NCBI RefSeq assembly: GCF_022965805.1
Contig: NC_133116.1
Location: forward strand, 5,642,001-5,706,000
Length of the DNA stretch: 64,000 nt
Direction of reading: 5' to 3'
From: Primulina eburnea
Taxonomy: Eukaryota; Streptophyta; Magnoliopsida; Lamiales; Gesneriaceae
The notes under the pieces: model-generated
Database searches by the model: none
What the model saw: the letters and a program-made list of their open reading frames with translations, nothing else
What the model was told of the DNA's origin: nothing
Program-made: the position numbers and the translations under genes
Shown: positions 22,031 through 35,282 of the stretch, piece after piece
How the letters are laid out: every line of letters begins with the position of its first letter
Numbering within the stretch: position 1 is the first letter of the stretch

Positions 22031-22810
22031 GACCACCTTGAGGAGGAGTTTACCTTTTTTTTGCAAGTCGTACGATATTTTGTTCCTTTTTTACCCAACA
22101 TTCAATTTCATTTTCACACACTATATCATCCCAAATTCGGGCACTCCTAAGAGCTTGGCCGCTATTGAAGTAAAATTTTCTAAAATAAAGACTAAATTTT
22201 GAAGCTAGAGCTACTCCAAATAATAATGAAATAACATACATAATACATTAATTCTCCATAACAAAAAACAGAACATATTTTATACAACACAAAAAATTTA
22301 TGTCCTATGCACATAATTCAAACTTTCGTCTGAAAATATTATCAGAGCGCTCATTATTTATTTAAAATAAACATTTTATTTTATTTCATAAAATTTCTAT
22401 TTATAATTTATTAACTAAGATGTCTACACATCATTTTTATTAATACTTTACTTAGAACAGTCAACTTGGTTAACGTATATTTCCTTTCCTTTTTGTCATT
22501 TCGAAAGAGATAATAACACGTAATTCCAATATTACATAAACTTTGAACATCAAACAATTTGAAATATTACGAAATTCACGGTTTTTCTTGTATCAAATTT
22601 TGCTTCAAATAAGAAATAATATTCTAATCAATAGTTAATCACACTAATTATCAATGAAAAGTTCGTTACATATTTTCTTAGATTTAAGCATTCTTTGTCA
22701 ACGCATGTATCGTGCAGAGGTATAAACTTCTTTCAATAGAACATATATTTGAGTTCGATCACAGATAATAAGTAAAAACTCATACCTACATAAAATAGAA
22801 GAAAAATAAA

Positions 22811-22947
22811 AAATTTGTGTGAGACGGTCTCATGGGTCGTATTTCGTGAGACAGATCTTTTATTTGGAACATCCATAAAAAATATTTATGTTATGATTGA
22901 CTTATCTCACAAATAAAGATTCGTGAGATCGTCTCACAAGAAATATA
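22811..22947. mobile_element. GTGAGAC-type foldback MITE upstream of RPL17
   Basis: The ends 'tgtgagacggtctcatg' and 'cgtgagatcgtctcac' are both present. It is shorter than the usual 180 bp and lies about 150 bp upstream of the RPL17 exon 1. Its orientation is opposite to that of the MITE in the duplicated block (26660-26822). Confidence 0.75.
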
Positions 22948-22962
22948 TTAAAAGAAAAATTA

Positions 22963-22999
22963 GCCCAGCCCATTATGACCCACGTAGATATTAGGGTTT
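22963..22999 (+). promoter_or_regulatory. RPL17 promoter: two site II motifs and a telo-box
   Basis: Two AGCCCA words (reverse complement of site II TGGGCT) lie at about 22963-22974, and TTAGGGTTT (reverse complement of telo-box AAACCCTAA) at 22991-22999. A TATA-like 'atataaac' follows near 23011. This combination is characteristic of plant ribosomal-protein promoters, bound by TCP and telo-box factors. The duplicated copy has lost the telo-box and these site II words. Confidence 0.7.
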
Positions 23000-23103
23000 C
23001 GAAGCCAGAGATATAAACGAAGACTCTCCACTTCTACTTCGCCTTCACCTAAGAACCCTGAGGCGGAGCATTTTCTCTCTGATCCGCAGAATCAGGAGCT
23101 GAG

Positions 23104-25178
<2,075 letters not shown>

Positions 25179-26659
25179 GCTCATGGTGAATTCCAAATCA
25201 TCGTATCGCCAATTTTTGAGCTTATCCACCCTTTCTGTTTTTGGAGAGACAGTTGTGTTTTATTTGCAAAAAATGATTTTGATTTTAAAATATACTTGGA
25301 TTTGTAAGATTGATGGCTTCTCTCTTTCTATGATTCTATCATTTCAATCAATCATAATTCATACTATGATATGGTTTAATTAACTAATTAACTTAAATCA
25401 ATCAAAGAAAACTACTTGAGGTTGTGGCCTTTTTTACTGTGGTTTTGAAAGATCTTGTTATATAACAAGGGCCCATTAAACTGTAGGTAAAGGTGAATTG
25501 TGCTATTCCATAACATGATAGTTTTTTTTTTCCCGATAATTTCTGTTCCAATGTGGTCCATCTTGAACCGAAATTGACAATTTGTTAGTTTTCCGATTTC
25601 TGTATAATTTGTCATCGGCTAAATTTTGTGGAAGTCGTGCAACATTTTGTTCCTTGGTTCAAGTGTCTACCCACAAAATGTTCGTTTAACCATCACTCAA
25701 TTTCAGTCTCGCATGCTATATCCCAATCTGTGCGTACCTGAGAATAATGAATTGACGTACAGTAATTCTGGATGACTACGTTCCCCTTGGACTATAACTT
25801 ATTTTATTACAAAACAAAATTTTTCATGTACCATTTACATGATTCGAACTTTGATGAGTTTGTCATGTTGACTTTCTGCATGTTGATTATTTTTTCAAAA
25901 AAATATACATGACAGTTTCTTAACTCTCCAGTTGCTCTATTCCCCCCTTCTCCGCAATTAGGTCGGGCTAATTCGGCTCCTAACGTTGTTTGTCAAAATT
26001 TGTGTGCTTATATGGTTGGGCTTCTCTTCAAATTTTAATTAACATTTGTTACATCAAATATCTTTTTATAATGTAACTAAGATTTCCACATATTATTTTT
26101 ATGACTACTTTACTTAGAGCAATCAACTTAATTATTTTATATTACCTTTTATTTCTTTTTCTGCTTTTTTTTTTTTTTTTCCATTTTGAAAGAGATGATA
26201 ACAAGTCCAATATCACATTTGCTTTGCAATTCAAACATTTTGAAATTTGACTAATTCACAGCTCTTCTTGCATCGAATTTTACCTCAAATGAAGAAATTA
26301 TATTCTAAGCAATACTAGGTAACCATACTAATTATCAATGAAAGTTTGTTACCTGTTTTTATTAATTTTCTGCATTCCCTCGTAAAAATATATGTGAATT
26401 CCCAAAATTAGTCTTTTGTAAAATATATGCGAACATTTGTAATTCACAATAACATTTGCAAATGTAATTCATAATATTAGTGTTTGAAGAGCTTATTTTA
26501 ATTGTTTGTTGGTTTTCACATGTAATTTTCAAATATTTCATTGACTCAAAGTTTAAAAAAATTAAAACAAATTCTTGCAAACACTATAATAATAATAAAA
26601 AAATAGTGGATTTCAAATCTGTATATTTTAAATATTGTTAATTAATGTTACGGCTAGAT

Positions 26660-26822
26660 CTTTTGTGAGACGGTCTCACGAATCTTTATTTGTGAGACAT
26701 GTAACCCATCGATATTCATAATAAAAAATAATAATTTTTCATAGATGATTCAAATAAAAGACATGTCTCACAAAATACACAAAATACACAAAATACGACC
26801 ACCGTGTCATACAAATTTTTGC
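26660..26822. mobile_element. GTGAGAC-type foldback MITE in duplicated block B
   Basis: One end is 'tgtgagacggtctcacg'; the other is decayed ('accaccgtgtcatac') after a triple 'cacaaaata' slippage. It sits at nearly the same distance from the RPL17-like leader as the MITE in block A but in the opposite orientation, so it is an independent insertion or an inverted one. Confidence 0.7.
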
Positions 26823-26865
26823 AATTGTATATGTAAATTGGGCACAGTTATGAGCCTGCAGGCCA

Positions 26866-27231
26866 ATACGACCCACGTAGATATACGGTTTCGTTCTTGG
26901 GTAATCGGACCTTCATAACCCTGAGAGGAGAAGCATTTTCTCTCCGATCCGCAGAAGGTATACCCCTTCTCTCTCTCGCTACGCACAATCTATGTTGTAT
27001 CTATGATATGATTTGATATTAACTTTCAATTTGTCTTATTTGTTGTTATTTGGACAGGTGAAGTACACGAGGGAGCCTGATAACGCCACGAAATGTAGGT
27101 TTTCGTTTATCATTTTTAGTCGCAAAACTTGGAATTTGTTTTTTTCTGGGATGTGTATTTACTTCTTTATTTGCTGTATATTTGTCGCAGCCTGCAAAGC
27201 TAAGGGATCCAATCTCCGAGTTCATTTCAAG
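26866..27231 (+). pseudogene. Partial RPL17 duplicate: leader and exons 2-3, start codon lost
   Basis: The leader resembles the RPL17 leader, but the bases around the start codon are deleted: the exon runs 'ccgcagaag' straight into a preserved GT donor near 26957. Exon 2 (27058-27094, VKYTREPDNATK) and exon 3 (27191-27231, CKAKGSNLRVHFK) keep frame, phase and splice sites, but exons 4-7 are missing. It cannot make L17. None of these exons contains an ATG, so a transcript joining them to the SPCS1 exon would have the SPCS1 ATG first. Whether such a transcript exists is unknown. Confidence 0.8.
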
Positions 27232-28180
27232 GTGTGTTTTTTTTTGTCCGGCTAAAATGTTCATGTATAATTTAAGTTTGATATTAATTTCGACGCTGTG
27301 GTTTGTTTTACTGATTTTTTATTTTGTAAAGATTTATGAATTTTATCGAATTGTTTCTTAGTCAACTTTGTTAGTTTGAAATTTTGAATGTGCTTGAACT
27401 ATGTGAGTCATGATTTTTATATACTTGGGGTTGCTGAGGTCCGTTGTTTTTATTTAACTACGTTTTTTGCGCCTGTACGAGTTCCATTTGTATTTGAGTA
27501 TTGGTTGAATTACAACGTTCAACATGATGAAAAAAGAAGGGATTTGTTGCCTTTTGTGAACAAGGCTCTCGTATACTTCAGGGATAAAAATTGCAATATT
27601 ATTGGGTGAACCTCTTGAGTTATTCCAATGACTGCTGGTTCAGTAAACGATGCTACATCGTTTCCTTGTTCTGTGGCTGATAAAGTCTATGTTTTTTACT
27701 ATTTAGAAAGGTTTTTTGTATGGAGTTTATTCTGTAATTTTATGCTATCAGTTAATTAACTTAGCATTCAAGGGAATGATTTGATTTTAAAATATGTTTG
27801 TTGGTGAAGGTCGTTTGTGATAGAGATGCAATGTTATTTTTAAGTTGAACATGTACTATCTTGGTACTTACCTGATGAAAAAACAAAGATCTGTTACCTC
27901 TTTTTGAACAGGTCTCTCGTAAACTTCAGGAACAGAAAATCGCAACGTTATTGGGTGAACCTTTTGAAATCTAATGATTATTGATTCAGTAAATAATGCT
28001 ACATGTTCAAAAGTGTACTTACAGCACGAGGAGATTTTGTTTTAGCTTGTAATTTAAACAGTACATTTCTTCATGTAGCAGCAAGCCATGGTTGGTTAGA
28101 TACGAGGAGTACATGAGATTTATCCTTAAAGTTCTTATTTAAACTTTGGATATTTGAAGGTTGAGAGGACCCATAAAACG

Positions 28181-28964
28181 TGTTTATTAGATTTATGTGT
28201 TTCTGCCTTGTTGTGAATATTGTGGAGCATTTTGATGGTTTAATTAAATTTATGCATCTGCGCCTTTCTGTGAAATTCTGCCTTTTATGCCTTTATGTTC
28301 TAAATGTTGAGACACCATGAATTTTGTTATCATTCTTTAAGAAAATAGGATTCTAACTTCAGGAACCCCGAATTGCATGACAAATGTGGGTCGGGTTCCG
28401 GTAGTCAAAATGGCTACCCGACTAGTCCGGTACATTCATACCATTTGTTGATCCATCCAAAAGAAAAGCTGGTTTTTTTAAAGTTAATTGGACAATGTCC
28501 TGTGGGTATTTCGGTCTTTTTTCTGTGTCTTGAAAAAGTATGGTTATGTTCTTTCCTTGAGCAATGCGGCTTTGGTTTTTTGGTGTCGAATTGCTTCAAA
28601 TTACTTGTTAATGGACTCTATTACTTGTCGTCAAAGTGCTTTTTCCTACCCAGTAAGTGCTAAATAGTCTGCGCTCATACCTCTCGTTTATCTCAATATT
28701 TGCGAACCCCATTGTTTATTTTCACGCTCATCACCGTTCCATATTTTTAGCTTTGACTACTCAACCCCTTTGGGATGTTATTTGTTCTGAAATTTCTACA
28801 TTACTGGATACCAAATGGATGATTCATGTAATTTGTTATTGTTTTCCTTTAGATAGTTACTTTACAACTGCTTTTAATTTAAATAATTTAATCCCGACCA
28901 CATCTACATAGTACTTAATTCATTGGGGCATAACTATCTTGTTACTAAATAATTTGTTTGGCAG
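28181..28964. other. Sequence between the RPL17 duplicate and SPCS1
   Basis: Probably intron or 5' flank of SPCS1. It ends in a good splice acceptor ('ttgtttggcag') exactly at the SPCS1 ATG, which implies the SPCS1 leader is in an upstream exon. Open frames at 28373-28663 and 28657-28911 show no recognisable protein. No element was recognised. Confidence 0.5.
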
Positions 28965-29246
28965 ATGGATTGGCAGGGGCAGAAGCTAGCAGAGCAGCTG
29001 ATGCAGCTGATGCTGGTAATTTTCGCTGCTGTGGCATTCATTGTAGGCTACGTGTTTGGGTCTTTTCGTACAATGTTCGTCATCTACACGGCAGGAGTCG
29101 TGGTAACTTCTATTGTTACCATCCCCAATTGGCCATTCTTCAACCGCCATCCTCTCAATTGGTTAGACCCAAGCGAAGCTGAAAAGTATCCCAAGCCACA
29201 GCCTGCTGTTAATTCTGGCTCAAAAAAGAAGACATCGAAGAAGTAG
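28965..29246 (+). CDS. SPCS1: Signal peptidase complex subunit 1
   Basis: A single coding exon of 93 residues beginning MDWQGQKLAEQLMQLML. It is the SPC12/SPCS1 family subunit of the ER signal peptidase, a small non-catalytic protein with two membrane helices (about residues 15-35 and 38-58) whose ends face the cytosol. The conserved PNWPFFNRHPLNWLDPSEAE block and the lysine-rich C-terminal tail (GSKKKTSKK) are intact, and the length is that of plant orthologues. A splice acceptor abuts the ATG, so the 5' UTR is split by an intron. The nearest upstream exon-like sequence is the RPL17 duplicate. Confidence 0.93.
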   Translation: MDWQGQKLAEQLMQLMLVIFAAVAFIVGYVFGSFRTMFVIYTAGVVVTSIVTIPNWPFFNRHPLNWLDPSEAEKYPKPQPAVNSGSKKKTSKK

Positions 29247-30137
29247 GCTATCTATGTTTCAGCATTCGAGGTCTTAGTAACATAGCACAATCTTGATGAA
29301 TGAATATTTACAGCACCTTGATATTAATCAACTATTACCAATTTTAAGTACTTGTGACTGCATATATTCTCCTTTTGTTTTATTTTAGTGATACCATTAA
29401 TGTTGAGGCTATAAATAATTCGCTACCGATATCTAGAACTTGTTCGATTTATAAGCTAAAACTTGCTTGAATATAAGCATATACAGATAGCGGAACGTGC
29501 TAGCCTAGTCAACCAAATACTATCACTGTGTGGTGGTGAAATAAGATCTTAGACTGCTGTGGATGAATAAAGCTAGATTTGACTTGGGATTTTGAATGAT
29601 TTAAATTTGAATTCTGGATCTGAACTTACTTGACTTGAGTTGAATTCTAATGTCAGCCAAGATGATCTGAATTTATGGGGGAAAAAGATTAATTTCGAAT
29701 TTTATTTATACGATGTATTGAATGCAATTTTATCTAATTTTATTTTGTGTTATTTGTGGTTTTACTATCTTTAAGCACACTATTTATTATTGTTTTCTTT
29801 TGTTGTTTTAAATAATTTGAATTTTTTTTTATTTTTTCATTCTATTCATCATTCAAAAATAAAACCGTAAATTTATCGTAATCGCTCAAAACCGCGAAAC
29901 TAACTTATATGCAAAACAACAAGTAATCAGCCAAACCAACTTATATGCAAAACCACAAGTAATCAAAAGTAAATATAACCGAACTGCAAATGACAATTTG
30001 ATTTAATTTTTTTTTTTTTAAAAAAACTATAAGATCGCACCGTGGTCGGCCATGCCCAAGGGTATAGATATGCTACTTTAAGGTAATGGCTACTCATAAG
30101 TAATAATATCGATTTCTGCAAATGTTTATTTCGTTCG
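29247..30137. other. 3' flank of SPCS1 and AT-rich spacer
   Basis: Presumed 3' UTR followed by AT-rich spacer. A short direct repeat 'aacttatatgcaaaac' occurs near 29903 and 29939. No gene seen. Confidence 0.5.
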
Positions 30138-30146
30138 TAATATAAC

Positions 30147-30610
30147 GGGTTTTTATTAAAATTAATTTAAATTTAAAATTTTTTTTCAAAACTAATTGAA
30201 AAAAAAAAACCATTTCAAAACTACGTGCATTTAGCGACGGTTTCTGATGCATTTAGCGACGGTTTAAACGGTTTAAAAAAAAACCATTTCAAAAATAAAA
30301 TTATGTACATTTAGCGACGGTTTCTGATGCATTTAGCGACGGTTTAAACCGTCGCTAACTTAGCGACAGTTTTTAAGCCGTCGCGGATTCCATTACAGCG
30401 GCGGTTTATAAACTGTCGGAACTATTAGCGACGATTTAGCGACGGTTGTAAAAACCGTCGCTCAATTGCGACGGTTTATATATATTTTCCGTCGCTAATA
30501 TTATCTGCTGCTCCCCGCTCCAGCGGATTACAGTAGTTTTAAAATGGTTTTTTTTTTTCAATTAGTTTTGAAATTTTTTTTTAAATTTAAATTAATTTTA
30601 ATAAAAACCC
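30147..30610. mobile_element. MULE-type MITE with hairpin-rich AGCGACGG core, 9-bp TSD
   Basis: 464 bp. Terminal inverted repeats of about 75 bp begin GGGTTTTTATTAAAATTAAT and end with the complement. The target duplication TAATATAAC (9 bp) at 30138-30146 and 30611-30619 is the Mutator signature. The interior is a set of 'agcgacggtttaaaccgtcgc' type repeats in both orientations, able to form several hairpins. No protein is encoded. Confidence 0.88.
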
Positions 30611-30828
30611 TAATATAACTAAAGCCATTATTAATCTTTTTAGACCGGGTCCCTCAAGAAACCATGTTACAGTTGCAATGAAGATTTTAATATAAAATAA
30701 ATAAAAGCTATCGATTTCTTTCTATTGCTCTGGGGTCAAATGAAGTCCCAGTTTTTGTTCCGAAATTGGCGTTTCGATTCACGTGAATAGGTGAATGACA
30801 CGTGTTCTTAAAAAGTAAAGAGTGAGTC

Positions 30829-31003
30829 TCATGTGAGACCGTCTCACGGATCATAATCTGTGAGACGAGTCAAACCTACCCATATTCACAATAAAAAGTA
30901 ATAATACTCTTAGCATAAAAAGTAATACTTTTTCATGGGTGACCCAAATAAGAGATCCGTAACACAAATACGATCCGTGAGACCGTCTCACACAAGTTTT
31001 TGT
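30829..31003. mobile_element. GTGAGAC-type foldback MITE, complete copy
   Basis: The ends 'gtgagaccgtctcacgg' and 'cgtgagaccgtctcacac' and the core 'catgggtgacccaaataag' are all present. It is one of the best-preserved copies. Confidence 0.8.
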
Positions 31004-31368
31004 CTAAACTAAACGTATACATGATTTACTAGAAGTAGACTACATTTGGAATGGGTTTGGTTACAAGTTAAAAGATCGATGTGAATATTGCTTGGGCTCC
31101 AAAACTTGGAGGCTGCTCTTTACCAAGAACTCTAACAATCGGTATATGCCTCTGCCATGATCAAAACTATGAGTGCTTTCCAAGAGATAAATGGTCGTGC
31201 GCCTTTCCCCTTAGTTTTCTTTGGATCATACTTGATAATGCCCAAGTAAATTAGGTGAATTTGATGGACAATATCCTGGATCGAGTTATGTTTCATTTCT
31301 GGTAGCCCCGGAAACCGGACAAAAAGATCTCAGACTAAGTGTTCTGCAAACTTGGAAAGCAAAGAACG

Positions 31369-31936
31369 TTAGTAGGACGTCAGAAAGTAGTGTGCAGATG
31401 AGACAACATGTGATTTGGCTCTGTTCAACTGATTGTTCGACTGATATCTTTTCTGAACCAGCTTGTTGTTATAGTAATTGGAGTAGTCATTTGAATAATT
31501 CCTGCTGAATCTTTTTGACGACTGACTGCGTGAGTCAATTAAAACTTTTGGGCTATAACCAATATCATATCTTTTAGCCTTGTTCGTACATTCAGTAGAC
31601 TGTTCAACCAGTTTACTTAGCTCAGTTTGTTCTTGTGTCCGCAACTGATTTGACAAAATGAATGTATTTCTCTTTATCCATTTTCAGTTTTGATCGAGTA
31701 TTATTGAAAGACATTTCATCTTGGTTACTGAACCGCATTTTCGAGGCTTTGAGCTCGGCCCTCAGAATATCTTCCCTGTCATAAGAAGCCTTGGCCTCCA
31801 CCTGGGCCTTCTTCAAACTCGTCTGGGCCACCTCTAATTGTTGATAGGTTATCTCCAAGGTCATCCTTAGCCCAGTCATGATTTCTTCGTGCAATAGTCG
31901 AGCCCATTCCAGCTCGTCCTTTACTTGTCTTCCCAT
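31369..31936 (-). pseudogene. Degenerate coiled-coil reading frame, probably retroelement-derived
   Basis: Two overlapping minus-strand frames (31622-31936 and 31369-31656) read as one protein broken by a frame shift. The upstream part is strongly helical and charged (TLEITYQQLEVAQTSLKKA, then KASYDREDILRAELKASKMR), a coiled coil. The downstream part is Ser/Asn/Tyr-rich (NYSNDYSNYYNNKLVQKRY). No zinc knuckle, protease or RT follows. I do not recognise the family. The style resembles gag-like regions of plant LTR elements, and LTR-type debris lies nearby, but this is inference. Confidence 0.4.
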
Positions 31937-33039
31937 CCCTTCAGAGAAGATCGAATATCAGCAATGAAGCTTTTGTTGACTTAGGCGATTGGAGAGAAGG
32001 CACTCTCATTGAACCGAGAAACGAAAAAATAATGAAGGATAAAGGAGATCAAAAGATTGATCATTTAAAAAAATACATAGGCCTTTGTTATTATGCGGAA
32101 AGAGTTGAGATGAAGTTGGTTTAAAGGGACCTCGAGAAGTGGGCCACCTCGATGTAGAATGAAGGGATGGAGAACGAAGGCCAATGCGGATTTGGTCTGG
32201 AAAGAAAGTATACCATACAGCAATCCAACCCTGTGGGGGTTGGTCGAATCGATCCAAATGAGCAATAATAATGGAGAGGGATTATCCTGAGGACTCGGAG
32301 GTCTTTGTCGGCCCCGGGGCTAAGGGTGCTAGCATAGTAGAAAATCACGGAGCGCCCGGGTCTTCGGTCCCAATTTTGGTAGAGATTTGAATCTTATCCT
32401 TTCCCTTCTCTCGGGCATTGGAGGGCCCTGTAGCTAGGTGGGCAAGCTAAGATTTTTTGGATTTAGTGGGGTCTGAAGTGGAGCTCAGGAAGAAGAAACA
32501 AGGAAGGATTTTTCAGAAGTGGATTTTTTAATAGGAAAGGAATCAGAGTACAACGTCATAGACTCGTATTCCGACGAGCAGTAGGCGTTGGCTCCGGAGA
32601 TATAAGAAGTAGAGAAGGACATGTTTTAAAATAAAGAAAAAGAGATACTGAACTTATAGGATGATGGTAGGAAGAAAGAGGCGACCAATGCAACAACAAG
32701 CAGAAGACCAGAAGAGCGTCAGAATTGCGGAAAAATGAGAGTAGAAGCGCGAGGAATTGAGAAAATGTGAAATTGAGGTAAAGAGGAAGGCGGTTGGTAT
32801 TTATAGGATGTGGAGTAATCTCAGTCGTCGATCTTGTTGTAAAACAAGTGAACATGATGCGCCTCAGAAATTGAATTGGGTCACCTGCGAAGATGAAAAA
32901 ACGGGTCCGGAATACAAAAGGACGTTTGTCAGATTTTTGTTTTTTTGACTCCTAGGGTTTACGTCATTCTTCCGTCACCCCTACCCTGCTTAAATTCGAC
33001 TTATGATCATGGGTGGCAAGAAACTGAAAATAAGATCAT
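31937..33039. other. Repeat-derived spacer without a recognisable gene
   Basis: More GC-rich than the surroundings. Several short frames occur on both strands (for example 32006-32257 and 32556-32855, minus) but none resembles a known protein. Probably LTR-retrotransposon debris leading into the promoter-like segment at 33040. Confidence 0.4.
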
Positions 33040-33300
33040 TGATATTTTTTTCCCTATAAATACCAAAATTTGCTCGTTCATTTAAGACATTATTTTCACT
33101 TAACATTTTTCACAAACACTCTTATATACTCTATATATCATACTTTTTTTGCATAAATATTTACTGACTTGAGCATCGAAGTGATTATGTCGGAAGTCTA
33201 GGCCATGACCGAGGAAGCAAATGCTTCAAGGTCCCAGGCCAATGAAGCGGTAGCTGCCATGGCGGCCCTTGTAGTTCAAACTAAGAAGTAGACCGGACCA
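33040..33300 (+). mobile_element. LTR-like promoter remnant of a retrotransposon
   Basis: A TATA box 'ctataaatacc' (33054-33064) is followed by a pyrimidine-rich leader and the phrase 'ctgacttgagcatcgaagtg' (33165-33184), typical of the end of Ty3/gypsy LTRs in plants as I recall them. A short frame with ATG at about 33188 and in-frame stops (AMTEEANASRSQANEAVAA) could be the start of a gag. No second LTR or target duplication was found. Confidence 0.4.
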
Positions 33301-33524
33301 AAACATGTCTTTCCTTACGGGTGAAAAAATATTATAAGTGTTGTGGAGTCGTCGGGGCTTCAAGGTTGAACTGATATAATTCGGACACTCCGAATAATAA
33401 CCTCGTCTTCAAAAATTGTAAAAAATTTCTAAGTATTTTAGAAAATAATTGGGTTGCTTCTGAACACTTGGTAAGTAGTACTCACAAATTCTTACAAGGT
33501 CCGGTATCTTCTGGATTTAGATAA

Positions 33525-33720
33525 GATAAAGTGTCGAAGCCTTAAGTCCCGGGTATTTGATAGGAAACCGAGGCCTCATGTCTCCCGAGCCTATATCAAA
33601 TAAAGTGCCTGGAACTTGTAACTCTCGGGCTTTAGATAGAAAGTCAGGGCCTCATGTCTTTCTGACCCATATAAGATATAGTGTCGGGGTCTCGTAACTC
33701 CCGAGCTTTAGAACATATCC
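33525..33720. repeat. Degenerate tandem repeat, about 75-bp unit, 2.6 copies
   Basis: Successive units share 'ataaagtgtcg', 'gcctcatgtct', 'cccgag' and 'tttagata' words in the same order, starting near 33525, 33600 and 33670. Divergence between units is substantial. Such arrays occur in long LTRs, which fits the neighbouring debris. Confidence 0.6.
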
Positions 33721-34828
33721 ACCTTCATCAGCATGTAAAAGAACAAATGCATGATTTTATCCATACTCATGGAGGCCCAACCGAAGTACGAGGGTCTTAG
33801 CAACCAAATTGACATATTTCTTTGTAGAACAACTTACCATGAAGTTGTAATTAATATGATGCATTTTTTACGCCGTGAAGGTGGACAAGGCCACCCTTTA
33901 CATTAAGTTTGAGATCTTACAATATAATGCAAGGTTTTTAAAATATCTGGGAATTTACTTTTCACTTTGCGCTTCAATCCGCACTCCCCCAGTCTCCTCC
34001 GCAACCACTCTCTTTATCCTTTGATTTTAAAAAGCTTGCTGTTAATGTGAGATCTTGGTCAACCAATACCGGACGTTCATAATCACGTCCATTATGTTGT
34101 GTCCAAGCATAAGTCGATAGTTCATCTGAATCTTGGCAAACATGCCGCATCAATTATCTTCCATCCTTCACACCAAACCACATCAAACCGGGAAGCAGAG
34201 ACCGTGGAGTCCTGGCAATTAGAAGCATTGGTCACATATGTTCCTAGCACACACTCAACGAAGTATGTTACAGCTAGAATTACAAACTATGAACAACCAT
34301 GTAACATGGACCAGAAACAGTCGCTCGTTAGCATCGTCCCTAAGTGATTTCAGCTTCATACAAACTTCATAGCTCATGGTTAAACCTAAATCGATTGGAA
34401 CAATTATATTAGTTACAGTATAAACCAAATAAAAGAGATAATTCAAGAATGCCAATACTTCATCTTCAAATTAATTACTGCCTTTCAGCTGCCAAAAGAA
34501 AAAAAATACACCTATACTCCATAGATTCGGAGACCAATGCAATATGGACGAACTCCAATCAAAACTAACTAGCAAAGATGCATCATCAAGAGTAACAAGC
34601 AATACACCCATATTTTTCCTTAAATAATGGAAAATCATTTCAATTCTTAAAGTATTAATAAGTAAGAAAAACGAATCATCACTACTATCAAGCATTAAAA
34701 TGAAAGGAAATCTTTTTTCAGCTTATGAAAATCCACCGTGCGCGAATTCCAAAATACACATTAGGCCTATATGTTCCCCAGTATAAACTCTCTCTGTGAT
34801 CCCCTTGAAACTGCATTACAACTTCCGA
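33721..34828. other. Spacer; possible 3' region of a minus-strand gene
   Basis: No protein family recognised. Frames at 34099-34347 (+), 34255-34455 (-) and 34471-34695 (-) lack convincing features. If the small gene at 34829-35068 is real, part of this stretch would be its 3' UTR or later exons. Confidence 0.4.
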
Positions 34829-35068
34829 TCAATCCACGAGCATAAATAGTAAAAATGACAAAACTTCCCACATTTTGTAAATAAAGAAGACTAGAATTCC
34901 AGAAGGCATCGAAATTTGGGTGATCAGAGCTATTATCCGCTTTAGATTACTGCTTCTACCACCGATTTTTCTAGTTTTTCGATCGGAATGATGGTAATTG
35001 AACGATGAATCAACAAACGGGGACGACCTAGCTTTGACGTGTGTGTTCCTTCGGGAAATTCGGGTCAT
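34829..35068 (-). CDS. Hypothetical 79-residue basic protein with a C-terminal membrane segment
   Basis: A minus-strand frame from the ATG at 35068. The first half is basic and Ser/Arg/Asn-rich (MTRISRRNTHVKARSSPF). The second half is hydrophobic (LITQISMPSGILVFFIYKMW and SFLLFMLV), consistent with one or two tail membrane segments. I do not recognise the family. In its favour, the first 250 bases upstream (35167-35282) hold five site II (TGGGCC/T) words, as in promoters of plant housekeeping genes. The last coding stretch might instead be intron read-through, so the 3' end is uncertain. Confidence 0.4.
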   Translation of the reverse strand: MTRISRRNTHVKARSSPFVDSSFNYHHSDRKTRKIGGRSSNLKRIIALITQISMPSGILVFFIYKMWEVLSFLLFMLVD

Positions 35069-35166
35069 ATTCTGGTTGTGTTTCACTGTTCCTGGCACCA
35101 GGAGAGCTGTGGAGGGAGACTCGGGTTTATGCAGACTTATCCGTTATGTCGATGTGGCTAATTGTT

Positions 35167-35282
35167 TGGGCCTTTTGTTGGAGCTAAGCCCAGACTCATT
35201 TGGGCCTTCAGTATTGCTTCATTGCTTTAACATTTTTCAGTTCCTGTGTTTGGGCCACTAATTGGCCTTTCAAATATGGGCC
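35167..35282 (-). promoter_or_regulatory. Cluster of five site II motifs
   Basis: TGGGCC at 35167-35172, 35201-35206, 35251-35256 and 35277-35282, and AGCCCA (TGGGCT on the minus strand) at 35187-35192. Site II elements are TCP-factor sites enriched upstream of plant ribosomal, mitochondrial and cell-cycle genes. The only start codon near it in a plausible direction is the minus-strand ATG at 35068. Confidence 0.6.

Larger units (their letters stand above)
25632..28180 (+). repeat. Segmental duplication copy B, upstream of SPCS1
   Basis: Direct tandem copy of 22060-24330. It begins about 450 bases after the RPL17 stop and ends near 'ttgaggacc/cataaaacg' in intron 3 sequence. Exons 4-7 were not duplicated. 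Both copies contain the same internal repeat in intron 3 (a 'gatgaaaaaa...gggtgaacc' unit at 23652 and 24000 in A, 27526 and 27871 in B), so that smaller duplication is older. Confidence 0.8.

Noticed and set aside
26866..27231. A second functional RPL17 gene
   Set aside because: The start codon is deleted and exons 4-7 are missing.
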